A stretch of DNA of 64,000 bases from Actinospineispora spinosispora DSM 44797 (lineage in GTDB: Bacteria > Actinomycetota > Actinomycetes > Mycobacteriales > Pseudonocardiaceae): assembly GCF_000429025.1 (NCBI RefSeq), contig NZ_KE386837.1, positions 110,959-174,958 on the forward strand, in the 5' to 3' direction. Below the pieces are notes generated by a model. That model was not told where the DNA came from and made no database searches. It worked only from the letters and a program-made list of their open reading frames with translations. Each line of letters starts with the position of its first letter. Position 1 is the stretch's first letter. Shown here one piece after another: positions 50,280 through 58,746 of this stretch. The translations under genes and the position numbers were made by a program.

Positions 50280-51563
50280 ATGGCCTGGGACTTCTCGACG
50301 GAGCCCGAGTTCGACAAGAAGCTCGACTGGATGCGCGACTTCGTGCGCGACGAGATCATTCCGCTGGAGACCCTGGAACTGGACTGGGCGACCTACGACC
50401 GGATCACCGCGCCGCTCAAGGAACAGGTCAAGGAACAGGGACTGTGGGCGGCGCACCTGCCGCCCGAGCTCGGCGGCGGTGGCTTCGGTCAGGTCAAGCT
50501 CGGCCTGATGCACGAGATCCTGGGTCAGTGCAAGTACGCGCCCGGGGTGTTCGGCAACCAGGCACCCGACTCGGGCAACGCGGAGCTGCTGGCCATCGGC
50601 GGCAGCCCGGAGCAGAAGGAACGCTGGATGTTCCCGCTGCTGCGCGGTGAGCTGCGCAGCTCGTTCTCCATGACCGAGCCCGGCGCGGGCGCCGACCCGA
50701 CGATGCTGACCACCCGCGCCGTTCTCGACGGCGACGAGTACGTGATCAACGGACACAAGTGGTTCTCGTCGAACGCCTCGATCGCCGACTTCCTGATCGT
50801 CATGGCGGTGACCGACCCCGACGTCTCGCCGTACCAGGGCTCCTCGATGATCGTCGTGCCGGTGGACACCCCCGGCGTGAACGTCGTGCGCGACATCCCG
50901 GTGATGGACCACCCGCACAGCGGTGGGCTGGACGGTGGCCACGCCGAGGTCCTCTACACCGACGTGCGGGTGCCGAAGGAGAACTTGATCGGCAACCCCG
51001 GCGACGGCTTCCGGCTAGCGCAGCAGCGCCTCGGGCCGGGCCGTATCCACCACGCGATGCGCTGGCTCGGTCAGTCGAAGCGCGCGTTCGACATGCTGTG
51101 CGAGCGCGCGGTGAGCCGCCATGCGTTCGGTTCGGCGCTCGCCGACAAGCAGATGGTGCAGGACTGGGTGGCGATCTCGGCCGCCGAGATGCAGGCGGCG
51201 CGGCTGCTCACCCTGCAGGCGGCGTGGACGATGGACCAGGTCGGCGCGTCGAACGCCAGGGTCGAGATCGGGATGATCAAGTACTGGGGCGCGAAGGTGC
51301 TGCACGACGTGATCGACCGGGCCATCCAGGTGCACGGCTCGCTGGGCTTCTCCGGTGACCTCCCGCTGGAACAGATGTACCGCGCGGCGCGTGCGGCACG
51401 CATCTACGACGGCCCCGACGAGGTGCACAAGGCGACCGTCGCGCGCCGCATCCTGCGCGGCTACCAGCCGACCGACGTGCCCACCGAGCACGTGCCGACC
51501 AGGCGGGACGCGGCGCAGCGCAAGTTCGCCGACTACCTGTCGCTTGCCACCGCGAACCAGTGA
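50280..51563 (+). CDS. Acyl-CoA dehydrogenase
   Basis: A 427-residue FAD acyl-CoA dehydrogenase. The middle domain has FSMTEPGAGADPTML and NGHKWFSSNASIADF, and the C-terminal helical domain ends with YDGPDEVHKATVARRIL. The long C-terminus and sequence style resemble the ACAD10/11-like subgroup rather than short-chain enzymes. The ATG at 50280 starts the conserved AWDFSTEPEF; there is no strong ribosome site. It overlaps the TetR gene by 4 bp. Confidence 0.9.
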   Translation: MAWDFSTEPEFDKKLDWMRDFVRDEIIPLETLELDWATYDRITAPLKEQVKEQGLWAAHLPPELGGGGFGQVKLGLMHEILGQCKYAPGVFGNQAPDSGNAELLAIGGSPEQKERWMFPLLRGELRSSFSMTEPGAGADPTMLTTRAVLDGDEYVINGHKWFSSNASIADFLIVMAVTDPDVSPYQGSSMIVVPVDTPGVNVVRDIPVMDHPHSGGLDGGHAEVLYTDVRVPKENLIGNPGDGFRLAQQRLGPGRIHHAMRWLGQSKRAFDMLCERAVSRHAFGSALADKQMVQDWVAISAAEMQAARLLTLQAAWTMDQVGASNARVEIGMIKYWGAKVLHDVIDRAIQVHGSLGFSGDLPLEQMYRAARAARIYDGPDEVHKATVARRILRGYQPTDVPTEHVPTRRDAAQRKFADYLSLATANQ

Positions 51564-52222
51564 CCCAGCACCTCGCGGCCGACGAGCACACCTCGCCGAG
51601 GGACGCGTTGCGTCGCTCGGCGGAGCAGCTGTTCGCGGCACACGGGGTGGACGGGGTGTCGTTGCGGCAGATCACCCGGGAGGCGGGGCAGCGCAACACG
51701 ACGGCGCTGCAGTACCACTTCGGCTCCCGGGACGGTCTGCTGCATGCCGTGTTGGACCATCACCTGACGCACGTGCGGATGCGCCAGGCGGCGCTGCTGG
51801 AGCGCTGGGAGATCGAGGCGAACGGGGCGCTGGCCGATCTGGTGGACGGTCTGGTGCTGCCGCTGTGCGCGGAGCTGGACTGCGCGGACGGCGGCCCGGA
51901 GTTCCTGCAGATCGCGGCGGAGGTGGTCAACCGCAGCGACTGGCGCTTCGAGCCCGGGAGCATGATCGAGGCGCTGATCGGGCCGCACCGCCGCTGGGGC
52001 GACCTGGCGGAACCGTTCCTGTCCTCGGACGCGGCCGGGCGGCTGCACCGGCGGTTTGCCACGATGCGGTTCGTCTACGTGGAGCTGGGCCGCCGGGCGA
52101 GGCAACCGCTGCCGCGCCGCGACGACCGCCTGTTCGCCAGCCAGCTGACCGACCTGGTGCAGGCACTCCTGACCGCGCCGCTGTCCCCGCGCACCCGAGC
52201 GCTGCTGTCCCGCCCGCTCTAG
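51560..52222 (+). CDS. TetR-family regulator
   Basis: A 220-residue regulator: HTH at about 33-55 (VSLRQITREAGQRNTTALQYHF) and an all-helical ligand domain. The GTG overlaps the dehydrogenase stop, so it is co-expressed and probably autoregulates through the dyad at 50219-50249, sensing an acyl-CoA. Confidence 0.87.
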   Translation: MTQHLAADEHTSPRDALRRSAEQLFAAHGVDGVSLRQITREAGQRNTTALQYHFGSRDGLLHAVLDHHLTHVRMRQAALLERWEIEANGALADLVDGLVLPLCAELDCADGGPEFLQIAAEVVNRSDWRFEPGSMIEALIGPHRRWGDLAEPFLSSDAAGRLHRRFATMRFVYVELGRRARQPLPRRDDRLFASQLTDLVQALLTAPLSPRTRALLSRPL

Positions 52223-52236
52223 CCGCCCTCACCGCA

Positions 52237-52306
52237 ACTTCGCACACCGTCGTGCTGCGTCGCACACGTCCGGACGTGTGCGAGGCGACGCGACGGTGTG
52301 CGAAGT
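52237..52306. terminator. CTTCGCA-type long hairpin, copy 3 of 3
   Basis: ACTTCGCACACCGTCG pairs with CGACGGTGTGCGAAGT. The centre TCGCACACGTCC pairs exactly with GGACGTGTGCGA. It follows the TetR gene and faces the convergent secreted-protein gene. Confidence 0.75.
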
Positions 52307-52321
52307 CCGCCCGGAGACCAG

Positions 52322-52354
52322 AACGGGCCCGGTCGCGATGACCGGGCCCGTTTC
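52322..52354. terminator. Hairpin terminator
   Basis: AACGGGCCCGGTC and GACCGGGCCCGTT form a perfect 13-bp stem with a GCGAT-type loop. On the minus strand it follows the secreted-protein gene that ends at 52396. Confidence 0.75.
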
Positions 52355-52395
52355 GTGGCGGCCACGTTGCCGCCGAACGTTCAGTTGAGCGAAGC

Positions 52396-52614
52396 TCAGT
52401 TACCGAGCAGGTTCTTGCCGCCGATGACCGGGGCACCCTCGGGCGCCGACAGGTTGGCGTTGTCCTGGTCGACACCGTGGGTGGCGTTGTCGCCGCTCTC
52501 GGTCTGCTCGATGTTGACCGGGCCGTTGTCGTCGGCGAAGGCGGTGCCGGCACCCAGTGCCACGGCGCCGGTGGCGGCGACGGCCGCGAGGGCGATGCCC
52601 AGGCTGCGCTTCAT
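52396..52614 (-). CDS. Small secreted protein, Asn/Asp-rich
   Basis: A 72-residue protein with signal peptide MKRSLGIALAAVAATGAVAL then GAGTAFA, cleaved near residue 28, leaving a short acidic Asn-rich mature chain ending GGKNLLGN. AGGAG lies 5 bases before the ATG. The signal peptide closely resembles those at 49650-49925 and 55573-55950, while mature parts differ completely. Function unknown. Confidence 0.8.
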   Translation of the reverse strand: MKRSLGIALAAVAATGAVALGAGTAFADDNGPVNIEQTESGDNATHGVDQDNANLSAPEGAPVIGGKNLLGN

Positions 52615-52814
52615 AGTTACTCCTAAAAAAGTCTGCTCGGGGAGCGAGCGTCGATTAGTTCGACTGGGGCATGCTAGGCGACTCCAACCGGGTGGCTCCA
52701 CCCCGGGCGGTACTCCGATCGGGTCACGATTTGAGATCGGTTCGTTAAGCGGTCGAGATCTAGCGATATCAGGCAGCGACCGCCCGGTCGCTCACCGTGT
52801 GCGTATGCAGAGGT

Positions 52815-52860
52815 CTCGTGAGTGTTGAGTATGGCTATAGCCACACTCAACACTCACGAG
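52815..52860. terminator. 46-bp palindrome (CGTGAGTG family)
   Basis: The arms are CTCGTGAGTGTTGAGTATGG around CTATAG, with the complement nearly perfect. The right arm supplies the Ser codon and TGA of the HMG-CoA lyase gene on the minus strand. Confidence 0.8.
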
Positions 52861-53777
52861 GTGAGGGCTCGGACCACCGCTGAGGGGCTGGGGCGGCCCA
52901 GCTGCTGGGCCATCCAGGCGCTGGTCTCCACGAGCTTGTCCAGGTCGATGCCGGTGTCGATGCCCAGGCCGTTCAGCTGCCAGACCAGGTCCTCGGTGGC
53001 CAGGTTGCCGGTCGCGCTCTTCGCGTACGGGCAGCCGCCGAGCCCGCCGGCTGAAGCGTCCACGGTGGTCACACCCTGTTGCAGCGCGGCGAGGGTGTTC
53101 GCCAGTGCCTGCCCGTACGTGTCGTGGAAGTGCACCGCGATCTGCTCGACCGGAACGCCGGCGGCGACCAGGCCGTCGAGCAGGGCCACCACGTGACCGG
53201 GGGTCGCCACGCCGATCGTGTCGCCGAGGCTCAGCTCGGTGCACCCCAGCGCCATCATCCGCCGGGCCACGGTCACCACCTGGTCGACCGCGACCTCGCC
53301 CTCCCACGGGTCGCCCCAGCACATCGACAGATAGCCGCGCACCGCGAGACCCGCTTCACGCGCCCGTTCCACGACCGGCGCGAACATCTCCATCTGGGTC
53401 GCCAGGGTGTGGTTGAGGTTGCGCTGCGCAAACGTCTCGGTCGCGCTGCCGAACACCGCGATGTCCCGAACGCCCTGTTCCAGCGCGCGGGCCAGGCCCT
53501 TCTCGTTCGGCACCAGCACCGGGTAGCGGACGCCATCGACCCGGCGCACCCGTTGCAGCACGTCGGCGGCATCGGCAAGCTGCGGGACCCAGCGCGGATG
53601 GACGAAACTGGTCGACTCGACGACCCGGTGACCGGCCGCCACCAGGCGTTCGATGAACTCGACCTTGACCTCGACGGGCAGGATCTCCGACTCGTTCTGC
53701 AGTCCATCCCGAGGCCCGACCTCGCAAATGGTGACTCTGTTCGGCAGTCCGGCCAGTTGTGTGGTCCCGTAGCGCAT
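52854..53777 (-). CDS. mvaB: Hydroxymethylglutaryl-CoA lyase
   Basis: A 307-residue TIM-barrel lyase splitting HMG-CoA into acetoacetate and acetyl-CoA in leucine/isoprenoid degradation. R23-D24 (GPRDGLQNE), the metal histidines of VHFHD (216, 218) and catalytic C249 in GGLGGCPYAKSATGN are all present. TAGGCT lies 6 bp before the ATG with no ribosome site, so the message may be leaderless. It ends in the palindrome arm. It is divergent from the Baeyer-Villiger monooxygenase gene. Confidence 0.93.
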   Translation of the reverse strand: MRYGTTQLAGLPNRVTICEVGPRDGLQNESEILPVEVKVEFIERLVAAGHRVVESTSFVHPRWVPQLADAADVLQRVRRVDGVRYPVLVPNEKGLARALEQGVRDIAVFGSATETFAQRNLNHTLATQMEMFAPVVERAREAGLAVRGYLSMCWGDPWEGEVAVDQVVTVARRMMALGCTELSLGDTIGVATPGHVVALLDGLVAAGVPVEQIAVHFHDTYGQALANTLAALQQGVTTVDASAGGLGGCPYAKSATGNLATEDLVWQLNGLGIDTGIDLDKLVETSAWMAQQLGRPSPSAVVRALTS

Positions 53778-53888
53778 GGTCTGAGCCTAATCCGGACTCA
53801 AACCTTGTCCTCGGCGAACAAAGTCTTGATCGCTTGAAAGCTTTAAACTTCAACGTCAGGATCAGTGCAATCTTTGGGAGCGGTATCG

Positions 53889-55367
53889 GTGCGGGTCGTC
53901 ATCATCGGGGCAGGGTTCGGCGGCATCGCCGCCGCGATCGAGCTGCGGAAACACGGCTTCGACGACCTGACGATCCTCGAATCGGCGCCCGAATTAGGTG
54001 GAACCTGGTACTACAACACGTACCCGGGTGCCGCGTGCGACGTTCCCAGCCACTTCTACTCGTACTCCTTCGCCCAGCGCCGCGACTGGACCAGGCTGTG
54101 CTCGCCACAGCCGGAGATCCTCGACTACCTGCGCGGCGTCGTCGCTGATCACGGCCTGGACAAGCACATCGTGACCGACCGCAAGGTCACCTCGTGCCAC
54201 TGGGACGACCAGACCTGCCGGTGGACGGTGCGCGCGACCGACTCGTCGGGTGCGGAGTCCAGCTACGAGGCCGAGTCCGTCGTGCTCGCCACCGGCCAGC
54301 TCAACCAGCCCGCGATGCCGAAGCTCGACGGGCTGGACGGCTTCACCGGGCACAGCTTCCACTCCGCGCGCTGGGACCACGACTACGACCTGCGCGGCAA
54401 GCGCGTCGCGGTCGTCGGGACCGGGGCGAGCGCGGTGCAGTTCGTGCCGGAGATCGCCAAGGAGGTAGCCGAGCTGCGCGTCTTCCAGCGTTCCGGCAAC
54501 TGGTTCCTGCCGCGCCACCACAAGATGTACCCGAAGTGGGTCAAGGCGCTCATCAAGGTGCCCGGTGTGCAGGCCGTCCGGCGGACCATGCTGTTCCGCT
54601 ACATGGAGTCGCTCACCGCCGCGATCCGCAACCCCACGACGATCGGGCGGTTCGTCGGGCGGCGTTCGGCGCGGTTCATGCGCAACCAGCTGACCGATCC
54701 CGAGGTGCGCCGCAAGGCCTGGCCGGACTACACGTTCGGCTGCAAGCGCGTGCTGTTCAGCTCGGAGTACCTGCCGGCGCTGCAGCGGGAGAACGTCGAG
54801 CTGATCACCGAGGCCATCACCCGGGTCGAGCCGAGCGGGCCGGTCACCGAGGACGGCCGCACGCACGAGGTCGACTGCATCATCTACGGCACCGGCTTCA
54901 AGACCAACGACTTCATGTTCCCGATGGACATCACCGGCACCGAGGGACGCTCGCTGAGGGACGTGTGGTCGGGCGGCGCGCACGCGCACCTCGGCCTCAC
55001 CGTGCCGGGCTTCCCGTCGATGTTCCTGCTGTACGGGCCGAACACCAACACGTCCGGCGGCTCGATCATCTTCTTCCTGGAACGTCAGGTCGGTTACCTG
55101 CGCCAGGCGTTGAGCCGGGTCCGCGACAGCGGTGCCGCCGCGATCGACGTGCGGCCCGAGGTGGAGGCGGCGAGCGACCGCGAGGTGCAGTCCCGGTTCG
55201 CCGGCACGGCCTGGACCATGTGCGACTCGTGGTACCGCAACGAGAACGGCAGGGTCATCGCCAACTGGCCCAACTACATGAAGGACTACGGCGAGCGCAC
55301 CCGCACGCTGAACCCGGACGACTTCACGCTCGTCCGCGCGCCCATCCCGGCCGGCTCGAGCGCCTAA
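53889..55367 (+). CDS. Baeyer-Villiger-type flavin monooxygenase
   Basis: A 492-residue class B flavoprotein monooxygenase. The FAD motif GAGFGG is at 7-12, the BVMO fingerprint FTGHSFHSARW at 152-162, and the NADPH motif GTGASA at 177-182, all intact. It would insert oxygen next to a ketone to make an ester or lactone, using NADPH and O2. The GTG at 53889 follows GGGAG; the upstream ATG at 53865 adds only 8 residues. A/T-rich palindromic DNA (TTGAAAGCTTTAAACTTCAA) lies 50 bp upstream. Confidence 0.92.
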   Translation: MRVVIIGAGFGGIAAAIELRKHGFDDLTILESAPELGGTWYYNTYPGAACDVPSHFYSYSFAQRRDWTRLCSPQPEILDYLRGVVADHGLDKHIVTDRKVTSCHWDDQTCRWTVRATDSSGAESSYEAESVVLATGQLNQPAMPKLDGLDGFTGHSFHSARWDHDYDLRGKRVAVVGTGASAVQFVPEIAKEVAELRVFQRSGNWFLPRHHKMYPKWVKALIKVPGVQAVRRTMLFRYMESLTAAIRNPTTIGRFVGRRSARFMRNQLTDPEVRRKAWPDYTFGCKRVLFSSEYLPALQRENVELITEAITRVEPSGPVTEDGRTHEVDCIIYGTGFKTNDFMFPMDITGTEGRSLRDVWSGGAHAHLGLTVPGFPSMFLLYGPNTNTSGGSIIFFLERQVGYLRQALSRVRDSGAAAIDVRPEVEAASDREVQSRFAGTAWTMCDSWYRNENGRVIANWPNYMKDYGERTRTLNPDDFTLVRAPIPAGSSA

Positions 55368-55435
55368 CCATGATCACCACCGCCTGAGGGCTGTTTCTCG
55401 GCCCGAGAACAGCCCTCAGGCGGTGGTGATCATGG
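55368..55435. terminator. Long perfect hairpin terminator
   Basis: The 33-bp arms start CCATGATCACCACCGCC and meet at CTCGG-CCCGAG, with one bulged T. It begins right after the monooxygenase stop. Confidence 0.85.
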
Positions 55436-55436
55436 A

Positions 55437-55483
55437 AAAGAAAAACACCGGCCGGGGGGACCTTGCGGTCCTCCCCACCGGCG
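55437..55483 (-). terminator. Rho-independent terminator with T-tract
   Basis: On the minus strand a GC-rich hairpin (GGACC-GCAA-GGTCC core) is followed by TTTTTCTTTT. It is the only element in the window with a classical T-tract and would end the secreted-protein transcript from 55950. Confidence 0.75.
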
Positions 55484-55572
55484 CTGTGTCGGCTCATCGG
55501 CCGACAAGTCCTACGGGTGATCGGCCATCGGGGTAGCCGATCGTCCGGGCTCTCGGGGAACCCGGGGACGTA

Positions 55573-55950
55573 CTAGTTGCTGCTCGAGCCGGAGCCGGTG
55601 GAGCCGGTGCTGCTGGATCCGGTGCTCGAACCGGTGCCGGTCGCGCTGCTGCTACCCGAGCTGCTGTCGGCGCTGCCTTCGCTGTCCGAGCCCCGGCTGC
55701 CGGTGACGTCGGTGCTGGTCGAGTCGGCGCCGTCGGCGCCGTCTTCGGAGCCGTTGGCGTCCTCGCCGTCGGTCCCGGTGGCGTTGCCGTAGCCGGAGTC
55801 GGCGGACGACGACGAGTCCTTGTCCGAGCTCCCGCCCAGGATTCCGTCGGTGCCGAGACCCAGCGGGTCAGCGGCCGCGGTGCCGGCGCCGAGTGCCAGG
55901 GCTCCGGTGGCCGCAACGATGGCCAGGGTGACGCGCATACGTCGCTGCAT
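55573..55950 (-). CDS. Small secreted Ser/Gly/Asp-rich protein
   Basis: A 125-residue protein with signal peptide MQRRMRVTLAIVAATGALAL then GAGTAAA and a mature chain rich in Ser, Gly, Asp and Thr, ending in STGS repeats. It is likely extracellular and disordered, perhaps a spacer or ion-binding wall protein. GGAGGAAGG precedes the ATG. It is related by its signal peptide to the two other small secreted proteins, and shares TTAGGCCACTC upstream with the first. Confidence 0.78.
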   Translation of the reverse strand: MQRRMRVTLAIVAATGALALGAGTAAADPLGLGTDGILGGSSDKDSSSSADSGYGNATGTDGEDANGSEDGADGADSTSTDVTGSRGSDSEGSADSSSGSSSATGTGSSTGSSSTGSTGSGSSSN

Positions 55951-56200
55951 AAGTGCCTTCCTCCTCTTGGTGGAACCGCACGCGGCTGGTACGGCAGGGG
56001 CCAAGGGTAGGGGAGGCCATTTGACGGAGTCCAACCCGGTGTGCTTCACCCACTTGGACCAGGCATTGTGCCTGCTTACCGGTCTAATTAGGCCACTCTT
56101 AACCGGTGTGTGGACGGGCGTTCCGGGGTGGTTTCATCCCGAGAAGTGGGCGATTCGGTCACAGCGGCGGCGCACTTCGGTCACGGCAAGGTCACAGATT

Positions 56201-57115
56201 TCAGATCGAGAAGGTGACCCCGGTGAGCTCCTCGGACACGGTCCACAGCCTGCGTGCGATCTCGACGTCGTGCGACTGGGCGGTCGAGCTGACGACCTTC
56301 GGGTAGCCGCGGGTCTCGCCGAAACCGTCCGGTCCGTAGTACTGGCCACCGATCGCGCTCGGGTCGGTCGCCGCGCGCAGCGTGGGCAGCGCGCCCATCG
56401 CAGCGGGCTGGAAGAACGCCGCGCCGAGGACGTTGCTCAGGGCGGGGAACGGCGCCGGCATGTTGCGCATCAGCTCGGTCGCCGAGCCGCCGGGGTGCGC
56501 GGCGAGCGCGCTGGTCGTGCGGCCGGCGAGGCGACGCTGCAGCTCGTAGGTGAACAGCAGGTTGGCCAGCTTGGACTGCCCGTACGCGGCGACCCGGCCG
56601 TAGTTGCGGTCGAGGTTCAGGTCGTCGAAGTGGATCTTGGCGCGGATGCGGTGGCCGATGCTGCTGACGTTGACGATCCGGGAGCCCTCGGCCGCCGTGA
56701 CGTGGTCGAACAGCAGGCCGGTCAGCGCGAAGTGGCCCAGGTGGTTGGTGCCGAACTGCAGCTCGAAGCCGTCGGCGGTAGTGGACTTCGGCGTGTACAT
56801 GACACCGGCGTTGTTGATCAGCAGGTCGATCTTCGGGTGGTTCGCGCGCAGCTCCTCGGCGGCCTCGCGGACCGAGGCGAGCGAGCTCAGGTCGAGGCGC
56901 TGCACGGTGACGTCGGCGCCGGGGGCGGTTGCGGTGATCCGGGCAGCGGCCTCCTTGCCCTTGTCCAGGTTGCGGACCGCGAGCACCACGTGCGCGTCGT
57001 GCTGGGCCAGGGCCCGCGCGGTCTCCAGGCCGAGTCCGGTGTTGGCGCCGGTGACGACGGCGGTGCGCCCGCGCTGGTCGGGAATCTGTGCGGCGGTCCA
57101 CTTCGTGCTGGTCAT
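56201..57115 (-). CDS. SDR, retinol-dehydrogenase/WWOX-like
   Basis: A 304-residue SDR with TGANTGLG near the N-terminus, NNAGVM, FGTNHLGHFALT and the active-site AYGQSK. The unusual long C-terminal part (FFQPAAMGALPTLRAAT.. then YYGPDGFGETRGYP) is typical of this subgroup. It is divergent from the TetR gene at 57209 with a large operator between, so it is the repressor's probable target. Confidence 0.9.
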   Translation of the reverse strand: MTSTKWTAAQIPDQRGRTAVVTGANTGLGLETARALAQHDAHVVLAVRNLDKGKEAAARITATAPGADVTVQRLDLSSLASVREAAEELRANHPKIDLLINNAGVMYTPKSTTADGFELQFGTNHLGHFALTGLLFDHVTAAEGSRIVNVSSIGHRIRAKIHFDDLNLDRNYGRVAAYGQSKLANLLFTYELQRRLAGRTTSALAAHPGGSATELMRNMPAPFPALSNVLGAAFFQPAAMGALPTLRAATDPSAIGGQYYGPDGFGETRGYPKVVSSTAQSHDVEIARRLWTVSEELTGVTFSI

Positions 57116-57143
57116 GTCGAATGCTCCTGTGTCGGCTAAAATC

Positions 57144-57185
57144 GGGGCGTGCGTTCCGCTTACGACTATACGGAACGCACGCCCC
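57144..57185. promoter_or_regulatory. TetR operator with 15-bp arms
   Basis: GGGGCGTGCGTTCCG (57144-57158) and CGGAACGCACGCCCC (57171-57185) are perfect inverted copies around CTTACGACTATA. It lies in the divergent promoter between the SDR and TetR genes. The palindromic length is unusually large for TetR, so two dimers may bind. Confidence 0.75.
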
Positions 57186-57208
57186 GCTTTGTCAAGGAGC
57201 CTTCAGGT

Positions 57209-57772
57209 ATGCCAGAGAAGTCCAGGCCACTGCGAGCGGACGCGGCGCGTAACCGGGCACGAGTCCTCGAGGTCGCCTACGAGACGTTCGCCGAGGAAGG
57301 ACTCGCGGTGCCGATCGACGAGATCGCACGCCGAGCCGGTGTCGGCGCGGGCACGCTCTACCGGCACTTCCCGACGAAGGAGGCGCTGTACGGCGCGGTG
57401 GTCGTCGACCGGATCCGGCGCTTCACCGAGCGGGCCAACGAGCTGGCCGACGGCGACGAACCAGGGGCCGCGCTGCGGGAGTTCTTCGCCGAGCTCGTCG
57501 AGGCCGCGAGCAACCAGGGCCTGGTCGAGGCGATGTCCGGCTCCGGGTTCGATGTCGCCATATCGGCGCCGGACGAAGAGAAGGCCTTCCTCGACGCCCT
57601 GCAGCGGCTGCTGACGGCGGCACAGCGCAGCGGCGAGATCCGCGCGGACATCGACGTCCGGCACGTCAAGGCGCTGATGGTCGGCTGCCAGGCAATGCAG
57701 CGCTACGCCACCGACCCCGACGTGCCTCGGCAACTGCTGGCTGTTGTCTGGTCCGGGTTACGGAGCCCCTGA
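57209..57772 (+). CDS. TetR-family regulator
   Basis: A 187-residue regulator: HTH at about 36-55 (IDEIARRAGVGAGTLYRHF) followed by a helical domain with a C-terminal segment typical of the TetR_C_13-like group. AAGGAG lies 10 bases before the ATG; the longer frame to 57149 runs through the operator. It should repress the divergent SDR gene. Confidence 0.88.
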   Translation: MPEKSRPLRADAARNRARVLEVAYETFAEEGLAVPIDEIARRAGVGAGTLYRHFPTKEALYGAVVVDRIRRFTERANELADGDEPGAALREFFAELVEAASNQGLVEAMSGSGFDVAISAPDEEKAFLDALQRLLTAAQRSGEIRADIDVRHVKALMVGCQAMQRYATDPDVPRQLLAVVWSGLRSP

Positions 57773-57840
57773 GGTGCAAGTCCGTCCTGTGCCCGGCTTT
57801 GCCCGTGCCCGGCTTCAAGGCATCTCGGCTTCGCCGTCGA

Positions 57841-57963
57841 CTCGTGAGTGGCAAGGGCGCCTATAGGCGCCCGGAACACTCACGACGAAAAAGCTGTCGT
57901 GAGTGCTCCGAGCGCCTACGCCTTCGGCGCCGCTTCGCGGTAGACACCCTTGCCACTCACGAG
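57841..57963. repeat. Two adjacent CGTGAGTG-family palindromes
   Basis: 57841-57886 is a 46-bp copy with the same CGGGCGC-core style as 47617-47662 (core GGGCGCCTATAGGCGCCC, outer arms diverged to GGAACAC). 57896-57963 is a longer 68-bp version with an inserted hairpin of the kind seen at 1-52. They lie between convergent TetR and SDR genes. Confidence 0.75.
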
Positions 57964-57966
57964 GAG

Positions 57967-58746
57967 CTAATCCAGCGCTCCGGCTACGTTCTGGTCCCAG
58001 TCCAGGATCGAGCCGGTGACCACGCCGGAGCGGGAGGACAGCAGGAAGACCACGAAGTCGGCGATCTCGTCGGGCTGGCCCAGCTTGCCCATCGGGAGCG
58101 TCGCCGCCGCCTGCTCGCGCCAGGTGTCGTCGGCGTCGTGGAACCGGCGCTGGATCTCGTCCTCGCCCTCGGTGTCGCTCCAGCCGATGTCGAGGCCGTT
58201 GATGCGGATGCGGTCCCAGCGGTGGGCGTGCGCGGCGTTGCGGGTCACGCCGGCCAGTCCGGCCTTCGACGCGACGTACGCGGCGAGGAAGGGTTGGCCG
58301 CCCAGCTCCGATGTCGTGATGATGTTGACGATCGTCCCGGGAGCCTTTCGTGACACCATATTCGCCACGACGGCCTGCATCAGGAAGAACGGTCCGCGCA
58401 GGTTGACCGCCAGGTGCTGGTCGAACAGCTCCGGCGTGGTGTCCAGCAACGTGCCTCTCGTGGTCAGTCCGGCGGCGTTGACCAGGCAATCTACCCGTCC
58501 GTATTCGGCGATGGTCTGATCCGCTGAACTTTTCACTTCCGTGACATCCGCAACGTCGCACGGGATGTACAGAGCGTGAGTGCCTGCCGCCCGCAGCTCT
58601 GTGACCAGCGCTTCTCCCGGTTCGGGCCGTCGCCCGGTCACCGCGACCGCCTCGGCTCCCTCCCGCGCCGCCGCGCGGGCCACCGCAGCACCGATCCCCT
58701 GGGTGCCGCCGCTCACCAACACGACCTTGCCGTCCAACAGCCTCAC
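57967..58746 (-). CDS. SDR-family oxidoreductase of the moc-like operon
   Basis: A 259-residue SDR: SGGTQGIG (11-18), NAAG, IITTS with the catalytic Ser and YVASK. The C-terminus has GSILDWDQNVAGALD where family members end with a GG-type motif. AAGGAG precedes the GTG, which overlaps the upstream Gfo/Idh stop. It is the last gene of the minus-strand operon and could be an inositol/inosose dehydrogenase-type enzyme. Confidence 0.87.
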   Translation of the reverse strand: MRLLDGKVVLVSGGTQGIGAAVARAAAREGAEAVAVTGRRPEPGEALVTELRAAGTHALYIPCDVADVTEVKSSADQTIAEYGRVDCLVNAAGLTTRGTLLDTTPELFDQHLAVNLRGPFFLMQAVVANMVSRKAPGTIVNIITTSELGGQPFLAAYVASKAGLAGVTRNAAHAHRWDRIRINGLDIGWSDTEGEDEIQRRFHDADDTWREQAAATLPMGKLGQPDEIADFVVFLLSSRSGVVTGSILDWDQNVAGALD

